A stretch of 64,000 nt of DNA from Andrena cerasifolii (Eukaryota; Arthropoda; Insecta; Hymenoptera; Andrenidae). Below the pieces are notes generated by a model. The model searched no databases. It was not told the origin of the DNA and worked only from the letters and a program-made list of their open reading frames with translations. The position numbers and the translations under genes are program-made. Shown here one piece after another: positions 23,472 to 35,295 of this stretch (within the stretch, counting starts at the first letter, position 1; the number at the start of each line of letters is the position of its first letter). The DNA is taken from assembly GCF_050908995.1 (NCBI RefSeq), contig NC_135130.1, forward strand, positions 2,101,001 through 2,165,000, in the 5' to 3' direction.

Positions 23472-24439
23472 ATTTGACGAAATATTCCAGTCCAAAAATG
23501 TTCGTCGCGTATTCTTTTGCTACCCCTATTTGTGTTTGCAGAGTGAAACAGCCCTCAAAGTCGGGGATGGAAACTCACTTCTGACAAATCCCTTGGAAGC
23601 TACCAAAGATAGAAGAAGCTGTTCAATAAAACTAAACAGTTGGGTACTTATTTCTTCATAAGGAATTTATTAATTACATACCACTTATCCATCGCCTTTC
23701 TCTGAATTTAACATGTTCAATATTCTCTAAACAAGACCACTTCAATAGAATGCAAGTAAAAACACCGCGTGTAGTAGGAACGTTCTGTGCGTAGCACCTT
23801 TGATATTCGAAAGCTGAAGAGCCCTTGAGGTTCGATCGTCATTACGGTGAACGGTTGCATTTGGCCAGGATTACGACATGGCATGTTAGCAAGGAAGCAA
23901 AACGTGAAATCCGTAATTCCGCGGAAGAGTCTGTACACAGTGTAGAGCGTCACAATGTTGGCCTATTCATCAGCCTCAAACACGAGAGATTTATGCGTAT
24001 TTGCTTTCACTTTGTATATGTAGACCCTCTGCCTTACTATGGTATGTCTCTCCTCAGTTGTGCAATGTGTTACGGTTCATGATGCTAGTCTCTGCTGATC
24101 TGATAAATTTCATCCGGAGAAATAATGTATGCATCAAGGGGGGCACATCAGATACCGTTGCGCTAGCATTGTTCCGATAAAACGCGGCAGCAAGCCTTGC
24201 CCCTGATAGCGAACCTCCATTTAGATAATTTCTGTAGCAGAAATGCATGTAATAACTGGGGTCGTGGCGGCGTACTGTTCAGAGCTAGCACTTTTTTAAT
24301 TACAACATATTAGAATTCTTCATAGTTTTTGTTCTCCAAGGCGAAGGAAAGAAACGAGGTAGATTATTAACTCCATCAGTCGCATGCTTTCAATAAAATA
24401 CCGAAAAAGCACCTTTTGTTTTGCGACGACTTTAACACG
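23472..24439. other. Unassigned stretch
   Basis: Frames up to 85 codons (23825-24082) without a domain. Composition is slightly richer in GC around 23820-24200; this might be host sequence. Confidence 0.3.
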
Positions 24440-24877
24440 ACTTCGTTGCCACACCTCCTTTTTCGATCAACTTTGACATACGTGGGTGGCTCACACCCTG
24501 AATAATCTTTGAACGACTGCCACTCTCATCTGTAGAATCTAATTATTATGAAAAAAATCATGGGTCAATTTCAAGGTCTCTAGAATGTATTCCAATAGTT
24601 TTTTTTTATTGAAATTTTATCATAGTTTTTTGTGAAAAAATCTAGTTACCACATGTCGAGAAGAAACGAAGAAAATGTTTAAAAAATTGTAACTTTTACA
24701 AATTTCGATATTAGAAGCTAAAATTCTGCAAAGTTGTTGTTCGGGTATAATATTTTGAGAGAAAAAATAGTTTGTAAGTCGGCTTTGGAAAAAAGTATTT
24801 ATTTTGTATATAGAAGGTGCAGAGCGTCAGAATCAGCTTATGGGTGGCTCACACCCAGAGTGTCTACGAAGGGTTAA
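24440..24877 (-). mobile_element. TTAA element, GGGTGTGAGCCACCC family, inverted copy
   Basis: Read on the minus strand it starts TTAA (24874-24877) CCCTTCGTAGACACTCTGGG and contains GGGTGTGAGCCACCC twice in direct orientation, about 365 bp apart. It is homologous in inverted orientation to 48657-49100. The other end is uncertain. The TTAACCC start fits piggyBac-type ends. Confidence 0.6.
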
Positions 24878-25749
24878 GCAATTAAACTGATTGTGAGTTG
24901 TCCTGTTCTTTACTTTCGTCTTACCGAACAATAGAACTTGTATAAGCTCTATTCACTATCATATTTTTGTGTACACATAAATAAATGGAAGAAGTAGCGA
25001 ATGTATTTGAACATGTTAATAAATCGTTGAATTACCAAAATTTTTGTTAGTTTCAAATCACTGAAGCATCCTATTTACCTACTCATTTGTGATTCTCATT
25101 TAGCCGCCATTTAAATCAAATTATTAAGTTAAATTTGCCGCTTTTTGTATCGATGTATCTGTAGATTAGATTGTTGGAGATAGAGCAACATACATTGCGG
25201 ACGCACCAGGCAGTCGTGAAAACGCTGCCTTGATGCTCTGGGACTCCCTCCAGACGGCGACCTCTGGATCCCCTCTCTGTACTCGTCCCTACCTAGCGAC
25301 ACACGCGGGTTGTACGCCGTAACGTTTTCCAAAATTGTACTTTCTAACAGTTAATTATATCTTTCAAAACTAACCGCGCATTATCTTCCTTTCCGACCTG
25401 CAAACTCTAACATAGATGAAGATAAGCTTCTTATGTTTATGTACGATTTATCTTCGAAGTGATGTCCACGAGTTGAGAGTCGTTGCAAAGCACACGATTA
25501 ATTTATAAGTTTCTGTTAATCTTATGATATGAATAAATTATCGGAAAATAGAGTGCAAATAGACGTATTCTGAATTCATTGCTCAAAGAAAAATCCAACA
25601 CTAACGTGTTACGTTAAGGCTACATAATAACCTCTTATTAGTTCTAGTATTTTTTTTAATTATTCTTTTATTATTTTTATTCCTATATTTTACTCTTTTT
25701 AATATTTTTTTGTCACCCAACATCCATAGCCAGAAAATGAAAATAGCTC
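24878..25749. other. Unassigned stretch
   Basis: 25170-25330 is GC-richer with no domain in any frame; the rest is AT-rich. No gene called. Confidence 0.3.
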
Positions 25750-25753
25750 TTAA

Positions 25754-26244
25754 CCCTCAGTATTATAGTGTAACACCCATGTTACACGAATTGAAAAAAT
25801 CGTGCTCGCTTTTTGGGGGATTTTTCATGAACTTTAAAGCGTTACTTTACTATTACCATATGTAACAAGTGTCCTTAGGGCAGAAACATATCCGTAGAAA
25901 TTCTACTGCGATCACTGTCTCGTATTATTGATTATAACTCTTAGTTTCGCGAGGACCACTGAAAGTACCAGATAAATGCTATTTTTTCCTCTCAGTTATT
26001 TCGGTTTTCCTTTTTGATAATAATATATGTAACACTAGTGTAACAATCTGCAAAAGCATTGGCTTAATATCCTAATACATAAGTACCTTTATGCCTGGTG
26101 TAGCACTAGCTATATCCATATTTTTTCATTTATATGAAAAATTGTTATACTAGGAATTTTTTCTGATTTTTACGATGAAGTGTGGGCAAAAATGCATGGA
26201 TAAGATTTTTTCTTAGAAAAATAAAAAAATCATGATACTAAGGG
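25754..26244. mobile_element. TTAACCC-end MITE, piggyBac-like
   Basis: TTAA at 25750-25753 and 26245-26248. Ends CCCTCAGTATTATAG and, inverted, CCCTTAGTATCATGA. The words 'gtgtaacaccc', 'atatgtaaca' and 'agtgtaac' recur inside (25777, 25858, 26021, 26037). TTAA followed by CCC is the usual piggyBac arrangement. Non-coding, 491 bp. Confidence 0.75.
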
Positions 26245-26452
26245 TTAAAGTTGGAAGTCAATTTACCAAGTTGGTCCAATATCTCTAAAACTATTAAGTG
26301 CAGGAAAAAAGTTTAAATGATGAAAGTATTTGTTTTTGAACGGTGGATTTAGTTATACGACATGTTAAATGTTTTTTAACAATTCCTAAGTACCCAAGTT
26401 TCCGCAACATCGATGATTGTCATTTCAAGTGTTCCTTGTTAGTACTACACTG

Positions 26453-26720
26453 CAGGGCCGTTCCTGGCGGGGGTGCAGAAGGTGCCCCCGCACCTGGGCG
26501 GCCAAACCTAGGGGCGGCCGCAGGCCGTTTATTATATGTCAAATTTTGATTAATAAAAATAATAATCGAAACTCTTTTGCGTGATAACTGTTTAAAATTA
26601 TGTATGTATAGATATAAAAGTAAACACTGCATATTAAATTCTTAATTAAAAAATATTGAATTAATAAGGGCGGCAATATTGTTTTTGCACCTGAGCGGCC
26701 AAAACCCAGGAACGGCCCTG
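26453..26720. mobile_element. hAT-type MITE with 8-bp TSD
   Basis: Ends CAGGGCCGTTCCTGG and CCAGGAACGGCCCTG, flanked by identical CTACACTG (26445-26452 and 26721-26728). Inside, 'gcacctgggcggccaaacc' and 'gcacctgagcggccaaaacc' form a direct repeat near the two ends. Frames across it on both strands are not genes. Confidence 0.92.
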
Positions 26721-27201
26721 CTACACTGTAATGTACTCGTCGATTCGCGTTACTTGCCTACCAAGTAATATCGTATTAACATTGTATTGTAACATATAAC
26801 CGATTGACAAGTTTCTCACTCGTTTCTGCACCACTGTGTATACGCAACACTAACACTTATAATAAACAGGAATAATCGAATGTTCCATGTACATTTTACT
26901 CCCCCACCAAAATAATATTGGAGCATGACAAGTATGTAGTTGAAGACATGTGACCAGTGGAGATATTTTTGTCAGTTTCTTAGCTTTTACTCACACTAAC
27001 AACTTTTTATACGTGTGGCATGTACCTATGCACTCGGGAACCGTATCATGGACGACCCCAATTTGAAAAGCGGGCACGTAAATTTAACCCCTCCATCACA
27101 GAATTTGGGGCACGTGAATTACCATTAAAAATGATACGGCTGAAATACAATCTGAAGTAGATTACTTGATAGCTTCCAGCAACGATTAAGCATTTCAGGA
27201 T

Positions 27202-28176
27202 CAGGAGCGGATCTTGAGATTTGGCGCCCCTATGAAATATCATCAATTATTTTAATTTAAAAGAGTTCAGACAACTCTACAATTAATCCAGTGTGACAAC
27301 TCACATGTGAGTTATTGCTAATTTGCTACATGGAAAAAAGTGAATTGTTCTTAAAGTTGTCTCAAGCCTCTGTGTTTAAGGGGTAATCCCATTGTAGAGC
27401 CCGGAAAGGCAGCCTGATTTTGAGAATTTTTTATGCGAGTATAGTGAATTGAATACAAAATCTGTTTGAAGGCCTTTGTTGTACATACCTTGAAGTATGA
27501 TCACAATTTTTTTTTAATTTTTGTTACACAAAATGGCGGCGCCACAGTTCAACTAAAGAAGCTTCTTCTGAAAAACCGTGTTCCGCGGCCGGAAAGATTT
27601 CTCCTTCAATTTTTGACCCAGAACAAAAAACCAAACATTTTTAAATTCTACATAAGATATCTCGGGAAGTACGCGAGGAAAGAAAAAATACTGTTTTTTG
27701 TAAGAATGCTGCGTGATTGAACAAAAAGTGACGTGAAAAATTGTTGTAACGTTTTGTTCAATCGCGCAGCATTCTTACAAAAAACAATATTTTTCAATTC
27801 CCTCATAAACTTCCCGAGATAATCTTATATAGAATTAAAAAATTGCTGGTTTTATGTTCTAGGTAAAAAATTGAAGAACAAATCTTTCGCGGAACACTGT
27901 TTTTCGGAAGAAGTTTCTTTTGTTGAGTTGTGGCGCCGCCATTTTTTATTTAAAATTTTTAAAAAAATTGTGATCATACTTCAAGGTATGTACAATAAAG
28001 GCCTTCAAACAGATTTTGTATTCTATTCTCTATTCTCGCATAAATAAATCTCAAAAATCAGGCTGCTCTTCCAGGCTCTACAGTGGCATTACCCTTAAAC
28101 CTTTCCCAATTTCTTTCGGCCGAAATTTGCCGCCCTAGGCTGCAGCCTACTTAGCCTATGTTCACAGCCATCCCTG
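27202..28176. mobile_element. hAT-type MITE split by a TTAA element
   Basis: Starts CAGGAGCGG and ends CCATCCCTG. The identical 8 bp TTCAGGAT lie outside (27194-27201 and 28177-28184). Only about 260 bp are its own sequence; the middle (27376-28098) is an inserted TTAA palindrome. The order is therefore hAT first, TTAA element later. Confidence 0.85.
27376..28098. mobile_element. TTAA palindrome inside a hAT MITE
   Basis: TTAA at 27376-27379 and 28095-28098. Ends GGGGTAATCCCATTGTAGAG and CTCTACAGTGGCATTACCC. Arms of about 350 bp mirror each other through 'tgatcacaatttttt', 'aaaatggcggcgcca' and 'gaatgctgcg(t/c)gattgaac', meeting near 27737. Frame 27466-27720 is one arm read through and is not a gene. 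Confidence 0.9.
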
Positions 28177-28384
28177 TTCAGGATGCTACCGCAGCTACAC
28201 ATAAGAAATAAACTAGACACTGCAGAGCTGTTGCAGGGAGGTACAAATTACATTGCAAACATTTGATTTTGTTCATTCCCACGAGAAAAATTACTAAATG
28301 ACAGTCACAGTGATAAAAATCTTAATTTTAGCACATGCCAGCAAAACGTGAGCATAGAACCTGTTTTGCTGGCATGCCCTAAGT

Positions 28385-28590
28385 CAGGGGTGCACAGGGA
28401 GCCGTTTTTAGCGCCTAGCTGCGAGCAACCCGCCTGTCTCGTTGCTAAGATTAGAATCGGTGAGGCGCACTGCAGTAGTGTACGTGCGTGCTCGAGCTAC
28501 TGCAGTTCTCCTCACCGCTTCTAACCTTAGCAACGGGACGGGTGGGTTGCTCGCAGCTAGGCGCTAAAAGCAGCTCCCTGTGCACGGCTG
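28385..28590. mobile_element. hAT-type MITE with 8-bp TSD, second family member
   Basis: Ends CAGGGGTGCACAGGG and CCCTGTGCACGGCTG, flanked by CCCTAAGT on both sides (28377-28384, 28591-28598). It is homologous to 5719-6022, sharing 'gcgcctagctgcgagcaacc', 'gttgctaag' and 'actgcagt' stems. Non-coding. Confidence 0.92.
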
Positions 28591-28769
28591 CCCTAAGTTC
28601 TCGCAGGAGAGAAGTCGACTCAACATCAAAGAGAATTTGAACTCACACTTGAATAAGTCTGAAAACATCCCGATTGTGATAAAAATTTTCATAGAGATAA
28701 ATTAGCTTGACCTCTTGTAATGGAGCACTATGTATCATCGAATTAGTTTGTGACTAAATCTTCAATAGT

Positions 28770-28830
28770 GTAATCGTTGCGCGGATGTGGGTGTCGCTAA
28801 TGACTCTAGTGCTGATGCGACCACCTTAAA
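28770..28830 (+). mobile_element. Non-LTR retrotransposon 3' tail, diverged
   Basis: 'gtcgctaatgactctagtgc' followed by 'tgatgcgacc' matches the 3' tail of the retrotransposon ending at 46203 ('gtcgctaatagctctaagct' then 'gatgcgac') and then runs into A-rich sequence. A short 5'-truncated copy or a related family; no coding part visible. Confidence 0.55.
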
Positions 28831-30385
28831 ATAAACCCACACTAAAAAAATCTTAATTTTTCGGAAATTTTACTACCTCTTAGGTCTACTATTAAAGTAA
28901 TAATATCACGCATAGCTGTAGTCACAAAAAATCCCTCTAAATGCGTTACTGATGTAACCCGCGATTTGCTAAATAATTTCTTATAGAAAGTAATAAGATT
29001 TGCTTCATGATTTCTGAATACTATTGCACAGATGAATGTAGATCTTGCGACACACGGGAGTACCCACTACTTTTGTTCTGGACAATTTGGCACGTGTATA
29101 GTCATCTTTCTACATAATGGAATATCCTTGGAAAAAGTACTGAAACATTACTCGCGCAACGCCATTATTTTCTTCGCTTCAGACGTTCGTAAATTCAAAT
29201 GGTTAAATATTCCGGTCGTGCTGTGTTTCTTGCCGAATTTTGTGCTGAAACGGTTTGGTCTATCTACTCCGTACCTCGAGTATCTACTTCATAGGTACTA
29301 TTATTGGTCTGCTCAGCATTTAACTTCATTAACCCCGTGGATTGACCGATGTACATCCGCATTCGAACGGTTTAATATCGCCCAACCCAAATTCGATGCT
29401 AATGAAGTTTCAGGAATATAAAACTGCGTTCATTAAGCGGAGGTCACCTCGCATTGTTAAAAGTAACCAATACACTGATTTGCAAACGCTTTTTGAGCAG
29501 TGTTATGCGTTGCTCCAATTTGAGATGCTATAACGAGCAAGGGGATTACAGAAACGTGAATAAAAATGATTGCGATTGCACTTTCCTTGATTACTATTTA
29601 ACATTTACTTACGCTTCCACAGTTGCAGTTGCAGACTAATTTATGGCACTATTTTGTACAGTTAGGTGGAAGTGGTTTCTGAGATGTATCAGTAGATATA
29701 TCGTTATCGAGGAAGATTTTTCTTTTCTTTCATTTCGACAGCACTGGAAACTGGATTTTCTTTTGAAAGAAATTCATTACAGGAGGTATTTAAAAAAGGG
29801 TTATTTTCTTATTAATTTAGCAAATTAATCGTGAAAGTCATCGAACTTTAAGATATATTGTGATAAAATATAAAAAATGCATAGTTGTTAAATGGAAAGT
29901 AGTAACAATGAACTATTAATAACTTTTGCGGTTACTGTATGTATTACTGAAAAGAAGAATTAAGTACAAGTTTTGTGCCTTTTATAATATTTTATATCAT
30001 CACTTATATGATCGTTCCAATGCAAAAGTTGCGTAAAATGCAAAAACTGAATTAACTTTAAACTTACAGAATACGTTGACGACAAACAAATAAAATAACG
30101 TCCTTATTCAGCTCAAATTAAAAAAATTGCAGTTTCGAAAATTTACCATTGAAACGACGATATGTGAAACGAAAATGGTGGTCTTTAGAAAGTTCAATTC
30201 AATAGTTTGAAAACAATATCGATGTTCATGTTTCAACAATGCACACTTTGCATTCGACAAAGCTTCAACATATAACAAGTTCAAACAAAATCTATTATTT
30301 ACCTTACAAATGTTTATAGAAGTTCATGATATATTCCTCAGGCATTTTGCACATCAATTTTCAAACATTCGGTTAACTTTTCTAT
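28831..30385. other. Unassigned stretch with an unrecognised frame
   Basis: A 129-codon frame at 29032-29421 (plus) is the longest here. It contains an aromatic-rich stretch around YLEYLLHRYYYW but no domain I recognise, no upstream context and no repeat copy in the window. I do not call it a gene. The rest is AT-rich. Confidence 0.3.
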
Positions 30386-30387
30386 TA

Positions 30388-31432
30388 CTAGTGTCCCCCA
30401 TCTCGGCTTCGCCCGAGATATAAGCGTGACTAATTCGTGTTTATTAGAATTAATATCTTTTAAGGAAATTAAGTATTTTGAAAAAAAACTTGATTCCTTC
30501 GTAATATTTCGGAGAAGATAACATTCTTGGTATTATGATTTTCTGAATTTAGGATGAATTTTTATTGCGTATCACCTGCCGGAGCAATGATGGCGAATAT
30601 TATCCATCGCTCCTATTTGAACTTCTCCTAAGTTAACATACTTAGTTAATTCCTGGATCATAATTCAATGCAAACCTTCCGGTAACATTCACTCTTATAA
30701 GTCCAGGATTTACCAGTGTATCTTAATATGTAAAGCAGAAAGTGTTTGTGTGTTTTTGTCTGTCGCCTCAAAACATTCGAACGGTAAAAACTGGGGTCAC
30801 GATATTTCTCCCAGCTCATTATACCTACCTAATCCAGATGAACGTGTCGTCTATTTTCACAAAAAAAGATAAATAAATAAAAAATATTTTTTTTATGAAA
30901 TCAGAATCTAAATTTCGGGCGAAGCTGAGTAGCAAAGCTAGTATTGCATACATCGAGTAGGAGTGGATATGATCTTGACAAATTTGATCGCACCCGAGGC
31001 ATAGTAATATCCACACGGGGTACACATAAATCTGCAACAGCAATTTGTAACCAATAACCATACGATCATTCTAACATATATGTCCGCGATAATCCACTTC
31101 TCTAGCGAGAATGCGCGCGAGAAGCTTTGCCATCTGGTGGTGACACCACGGTACTGCTGCGGGCGAGGTATCGCGCGGGCCGAATATGCGCATGCGCGCG
31201 CGAAGTAGACTGTCGTATACATGGGTCACGTGGTCTGCAAAACAGCCGTACACATGAAATGTTTACACATAAATTACATGTTAATAACGCGTTTCTGAGA
31301 CATTCTACATAGCCTATGTCAATCCTAGAGTATGCAGGAATACCGTGTTAAAATTTGAGGAAGATCGGTTCAATAGGTCTTGAGTTTTGCGCGAACATAA
31401 AAATCGGCTCTCTCTTTATATAATGGTATAGA
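30388..31432 (-). mobile_element. Helitron-like element, minus strand
   Basis: Read on the minus strand it begins TC (at 31432-31431, TCTATACCATTATATAAAGA) and ends in a GC-rich hairpin CTCGGGCGAAGCCGAG about 10 bp before CTAG (30391-30388), followed by T. TC start, 3' hairpin and CTRR end with insertion between A and T are the Helitron signature, and there are no terminal inverted repeats. The 5' edge is ambiguous within GATAGATAGAT. No Rep/helicase reading frame remains. A second Helitron-like element (30721-30941) lies inside. Confidence 0.65.
30721..30941 (+). mobile_element. Short Helitron-like element, copy 1
   Basis: Begins A^TCTTAATATG and ends CGGGCGAAGCTGAG...AAAGCTAG^T, 221 bp. 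Homologous over its full length to 61405-61611, sharing 'cagaaagtgttTG' and 'aactctggggtcacga'-type blocks. The two copies end at exactly the same bases, which fixes the termini. Non-autonomous. Confidence 0.8.
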
Positions 31433-32709
31433 TAGATATAGATCACTATTTATAATCTTCATGTATAAAAGACTCGTATTCTTTATTCAAAACAGTTAAA
31501 ACTTTATGGAATGTTTAGAATTAGAAAACCGGAAACATTTACAATACACTCATTCTTCTTAATACATACATATACATCGTTAATAAAAACACTACAGTAA
31601 ATAGCAATAATTAAGGATAAGCATTTACACTTTATTATTTTTCACAAATTAGGTATTGGGACCTGACATGGGGGCGGGGCCTAGCCAAGATGGCGCCGAT
31701 ATGGGTACAAGATACATGTGTTGTATATGCGATAATGTAGTTTTTTGCGAAAATGTTCCTTTCTATGCAAAGTATTTGTGATTGGGCAGGTTAAAATCCC
31801 GCTCAGCGGAATTTTTGCAACGGCACGAGAACAGGCAGGGATTGACGTGTACCTAACGACCGCTTCTACTTTCCGCCACCAGATGTCATGGTGACGGATG
31901 TCAGATCCCAATATTGCTGCCTACTTTGTACTCATATAACGAGCCGAAGGTAGTAACTTCTCATAAAAAATATTGGTAATTCAAAACTACCATTAAAAAC
32001 GAGCATGTCCTTTCTACCTTTTTGCGTTTCATGTTACCAATTCGAAGTTGTTAAAAATCATACGTAATCTGACATATATTCCCCGTTATATCTCTTTCGA
32101 CCATACGTTGTTAAAAAGTTAATGGGACGTAGGTGCATGCCTAATACTCTTGCGCGCGCCGCACCACGCTTCTCTGCGGCAAATTAATGGCGGTGAGAAT
32201 TTTTTTACTGAAAGGAGAATTTGTACCCCGGTATCCCCTGACACTAATTTCTTTATAAGACTACAGGAACACTAACGTAATTACGTATATATTGGACGGT
32301 TAAAAAATGACTCGACGTGGTTTAGAGGTTCACCCTTCAAGGGTTTTAAGCTAACTTCACGAGGGTTGAGAATATTCAAGCGCTTGACCCTAGAATATTT
32401 CCCAGTGTGTGTAATATTTATGTGGGTTTCTTCCTGAATAAAATTTGCCAAACACAAATAAATTTGAACTGCACATTAGAAATAAAAAATAAAACAATTG
32501 TAGAAATAAGAAATGATTAAAGAATTAATAAAAATAAAATAAATATCAATCAATAAAATTCACTAAAGAACACATTCCAAGCTGTATACGTAAATGTTAC
32601 GTATCGTTAAAATTAAGCGCGTACCAAAACACATTAGTATTGTGAAGTGGAAAAGAGAAACACTCAGAGCAGGCACAGTAGCAAGAATTTTCCTGTATAC
32701 AATTAATAG
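31433..32709. other. Unassigned stretch
   Basis: No gene seen. Frames up to 76 codons (31681-31911, minus) have no domain. Confidence 0.3.
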
Positions 32710-32711
32710 TA

Positions 32712-34469
32712 GGTAGGGTAAGCAGTCCAGTAGATGGACGGGACCAGTAGATGTACGAATCGTTGGTTAATCGTTAATATTGAAAGAACTAGAGTTTTAA
32801 TCTATATTATTGGTTTTTATTTCGTAGAAAAAATGTTTGTTGTTTTATAAAACATTAATATATTTATTGAATTTTTTTTTGTATGCGAAAAAGTATTTAT
32901 ATGTACGGTCTTACGCCAGTATGTGCTAGTCGCTCGATTCTTAGTAGCCATTCTTAGAATAGCCATAAAAAACGTGTTTGGACGTATTGTAAGGAGGTAT
33001 GTAATATATGGTTGTATTGAAATATTAACAATTTATAAATAAACGCGTAAACAAAGAAAAATAAAACGATAGAACTTATAAAAATGACTGTCCATGTACT
33101 GGGATGGATTTTCTAACCTAAAACCCAGTAGATGGACAGAATATTTGCCAATTTTGACAAAAATTTTGAAGCCGTTTTTTTTTTTAATAAACAAAAAGTT
33201 TACACATTTATTTGTATGTAGGTACCTTATTTTTCTTTTAATTTAGATGGCAAGCAACAAAAAATATATACCTTATATCAATATGCACATAATGATGTAC
33301 ATAGATAGAGGTTACATGTCAAATCGGGTTAGTTCTACACGATCCAAGATGTCTGATCACGTTAGGATAGATATAACCTCACTTTATTTGCACTCTGGGG
33401 CCATAACCTCTTGCACATTTTTCGGACAATGAAGATTACATTCGTTTTTAATTTTGATGAAATAAACTATATTTTAACAAAAAATGCCTTAATCTAGGTC
33501 ACTACTATAGCTAATAAGCCGTCTAGCCAGGCACCCGTCCATCTATTGGTTCTAAACTGTCCATCTACTGGTGATACGGGCTATGAGTAGAATTTGCATA
33601 ATTTTATGCTTAAATACAGTCGCATCGGAAAGTAAGTTGTCACTCTTTAAAAACGCATAACTTTTTTAAAATTGGTCCAAACGACTTGAGTTTTTTCTAG
33701 AAGCTAGATGAATTAGTTTTCTAGATGACGTATTTCGTCGTTTTGAAAAAAAATTGCAAATGGTCGAAATAGCGATGAAAATAGTGAAGGTCGTTTTTTT
33801 CAATTTTTTTCTGAGTCTGTAATGAAAATTTAAAAAAAAAACACGTTTGTAGATTGAAGTAAGTTGTATACATGCTGAAAATTTCATCTAAATCGGTTAA
33901 CGTTGCTCTGAGCTATAAACGCTTAAAGATCGCAGAATAAGGGCGAAAATCTCGAAATTCCAGAAATCAGCGATTTTCGCCCTTATTCTGCGATCTTTAA
34001 GCGTTTATAGCTCAGAGCAACGTTAACCGATTTAGATGAAATTTTCAGCATGTATACAACTTCCTTCAATCTACAAACGTGTTTTTTGAATTTTCATTAC
34101 AGGCTCAGAAAAAAAAATTGAAAAAAACGACCTTCACTATTTTCATCGCTATTCCGACCAGTTGCAATTTTTTTCAAAACGACGAAACACGTCATCTAGA
34201 AAACTAATTCCGCTAGCTTCTAAAAAAAAACTCAAGTCGTTTGGACCAATTTTAAAAAAGTTATGCGATTTTAAAGAGTGTCAACTTACTTTCCGATGCG
34301 ACTGTACATTAATTTTTTTACTTACAGTAATTTTTTTCTTTAAATTTATATATTTTTACGTGCAAAGCTTTCGATTTTTTTTCTAACACAACAGATATTT
34401 CTAAGAAACACCTTGATGTGAACATCGGAATCCGCTAAACCGTCCATCTACTGGCCTGCTTACCCTACC
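32712..34469. mobile_element. TA-flanked element with repeated CAGTAGATGGAC word
   Basis: Ends GGTAGGGTAAGCAG and CTGCTTACCCTACC, with TA outside (32710-32711, 34470-34471). An inner TA two bases further in from each GG is also possible. The word CAGTAGATGGAC or a close variant occurs seven times: 32728, 32743 and 33124 forward, and 33089, 33537, 33559 and 34442 inverted. The 688-bp foldback at 33617-34304 is inserted near the right side. No transposase recognised. Confidence 0.8.
33617..34304. mobile_element. TA-flanked foldback, CAGTCGCATCGG ends
   Basis: Almost perfect inverted arms of about 340 bp meeting near 33960 at 'cgaaattccagaaatcagcg'. Ends CAGTCGCATCGGAAAGTAAG with TA outside both (33615-33616, 34305-34306). 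CAGT ends and TA duplication suit a Tc1/mariner mobiliser. Shares 'ggtccaaacgacttgagttt' with 42555-42920. Frames 33666-33887 and 34162-34386 are mirror images of the arms, not genes. Confidence 0.88.
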
Positions 34470-34471
34470 TA

Positions 34472-35295
34472 CTTTAAAAAGATAATTCCTTAACGTTTTC
34501 ACCGACCGCAAAGTCTGCACATTCAAACGGACCTGTAAACCGTTTCTATTGCTCGCAGGTGAAAGAAATACGTAGACACTTAAATATACTGGAGGAATCA
34601 GTATTTTCAGAGCGATAAGCATAACCTAGGCTCATCAGCCGACCAAAACTTTCCTATCTTTAAACGCTCGCAGACTTTCCATGAAATCCTTCACGAAACG
34701 AAGTTTCGTTCAAATTTTCATCAACACCGTCGGAGGAAAGAAACTATCGCAGAACTTTCCGCAAGTTCCGCTACGCCTGGCCACGAAGAGCAGGCTGCGC
34801 CCCACGCGCCCGGAGACAGCAGCTATCGCGTTTCCTCTTCACAACACTCGCCTCCCCCCTCCGTGCATTTGTCTTCATTTCTTGCACTACTCTAACCGGT
34901 ACACGTAGTTATGATTTAAGGCCACAGTTCCGCGATGGGGAAAAGAAGAGGAAGGAGAAGGAGAAGAGGAAGAAGAAGAGGAAGAAGACGCCAGGCCACG
35001 GGCAAAGACGGGCCGGCTGGTGGTCTCGCGTTACGCTTGCGTCTGAACACTCGAGATTATCGTTTTCGTGCCTGTGCAGCACGTTCCAGCGAGGACTACC
35101 GTTAACGATAATTAGGCTATCGCGTGACAAGGAATTCGTGCGAAGAGTCTTGCCAGCCAGCAAATCGTCGCGCTCCGGTTCGATAACGCTGTTCAACACG
35201 CGTTTTGTCACAGGAACGTTCCACGATGCGCTTAATATGGGACTAAAATGCGCATGGTTCCTTCGAAATAGTCAAACACAAAGAATTGATTTTAC
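34472..35295. other. Unassigned, GC-richer, possibly host sequence
   Basis: 34680-35220 is GC-richer than the rest and free of the repeats found elsewhere in the window. It contains a polypurine run (34934-34990, GAAGAGGAAG type). A 100-codon minus frame (34909-35211) is created partly by that run. Could be a conserved non-coding or promoter-proximal host block, but no exon can be supported. Confidence 0.3.

Noticed and set aside
29032..29421. 129-codon frame as a host gene
   Set aside because: No recognisable domain, splice context or homologue in the window; length alone is not enough in 64 kb.
34909..35211. 100-codon minus frame with a Phe/Ser-rich stretch
   Set aside because: The stretch is just the complement of the GAAGAGGAAG purine run.
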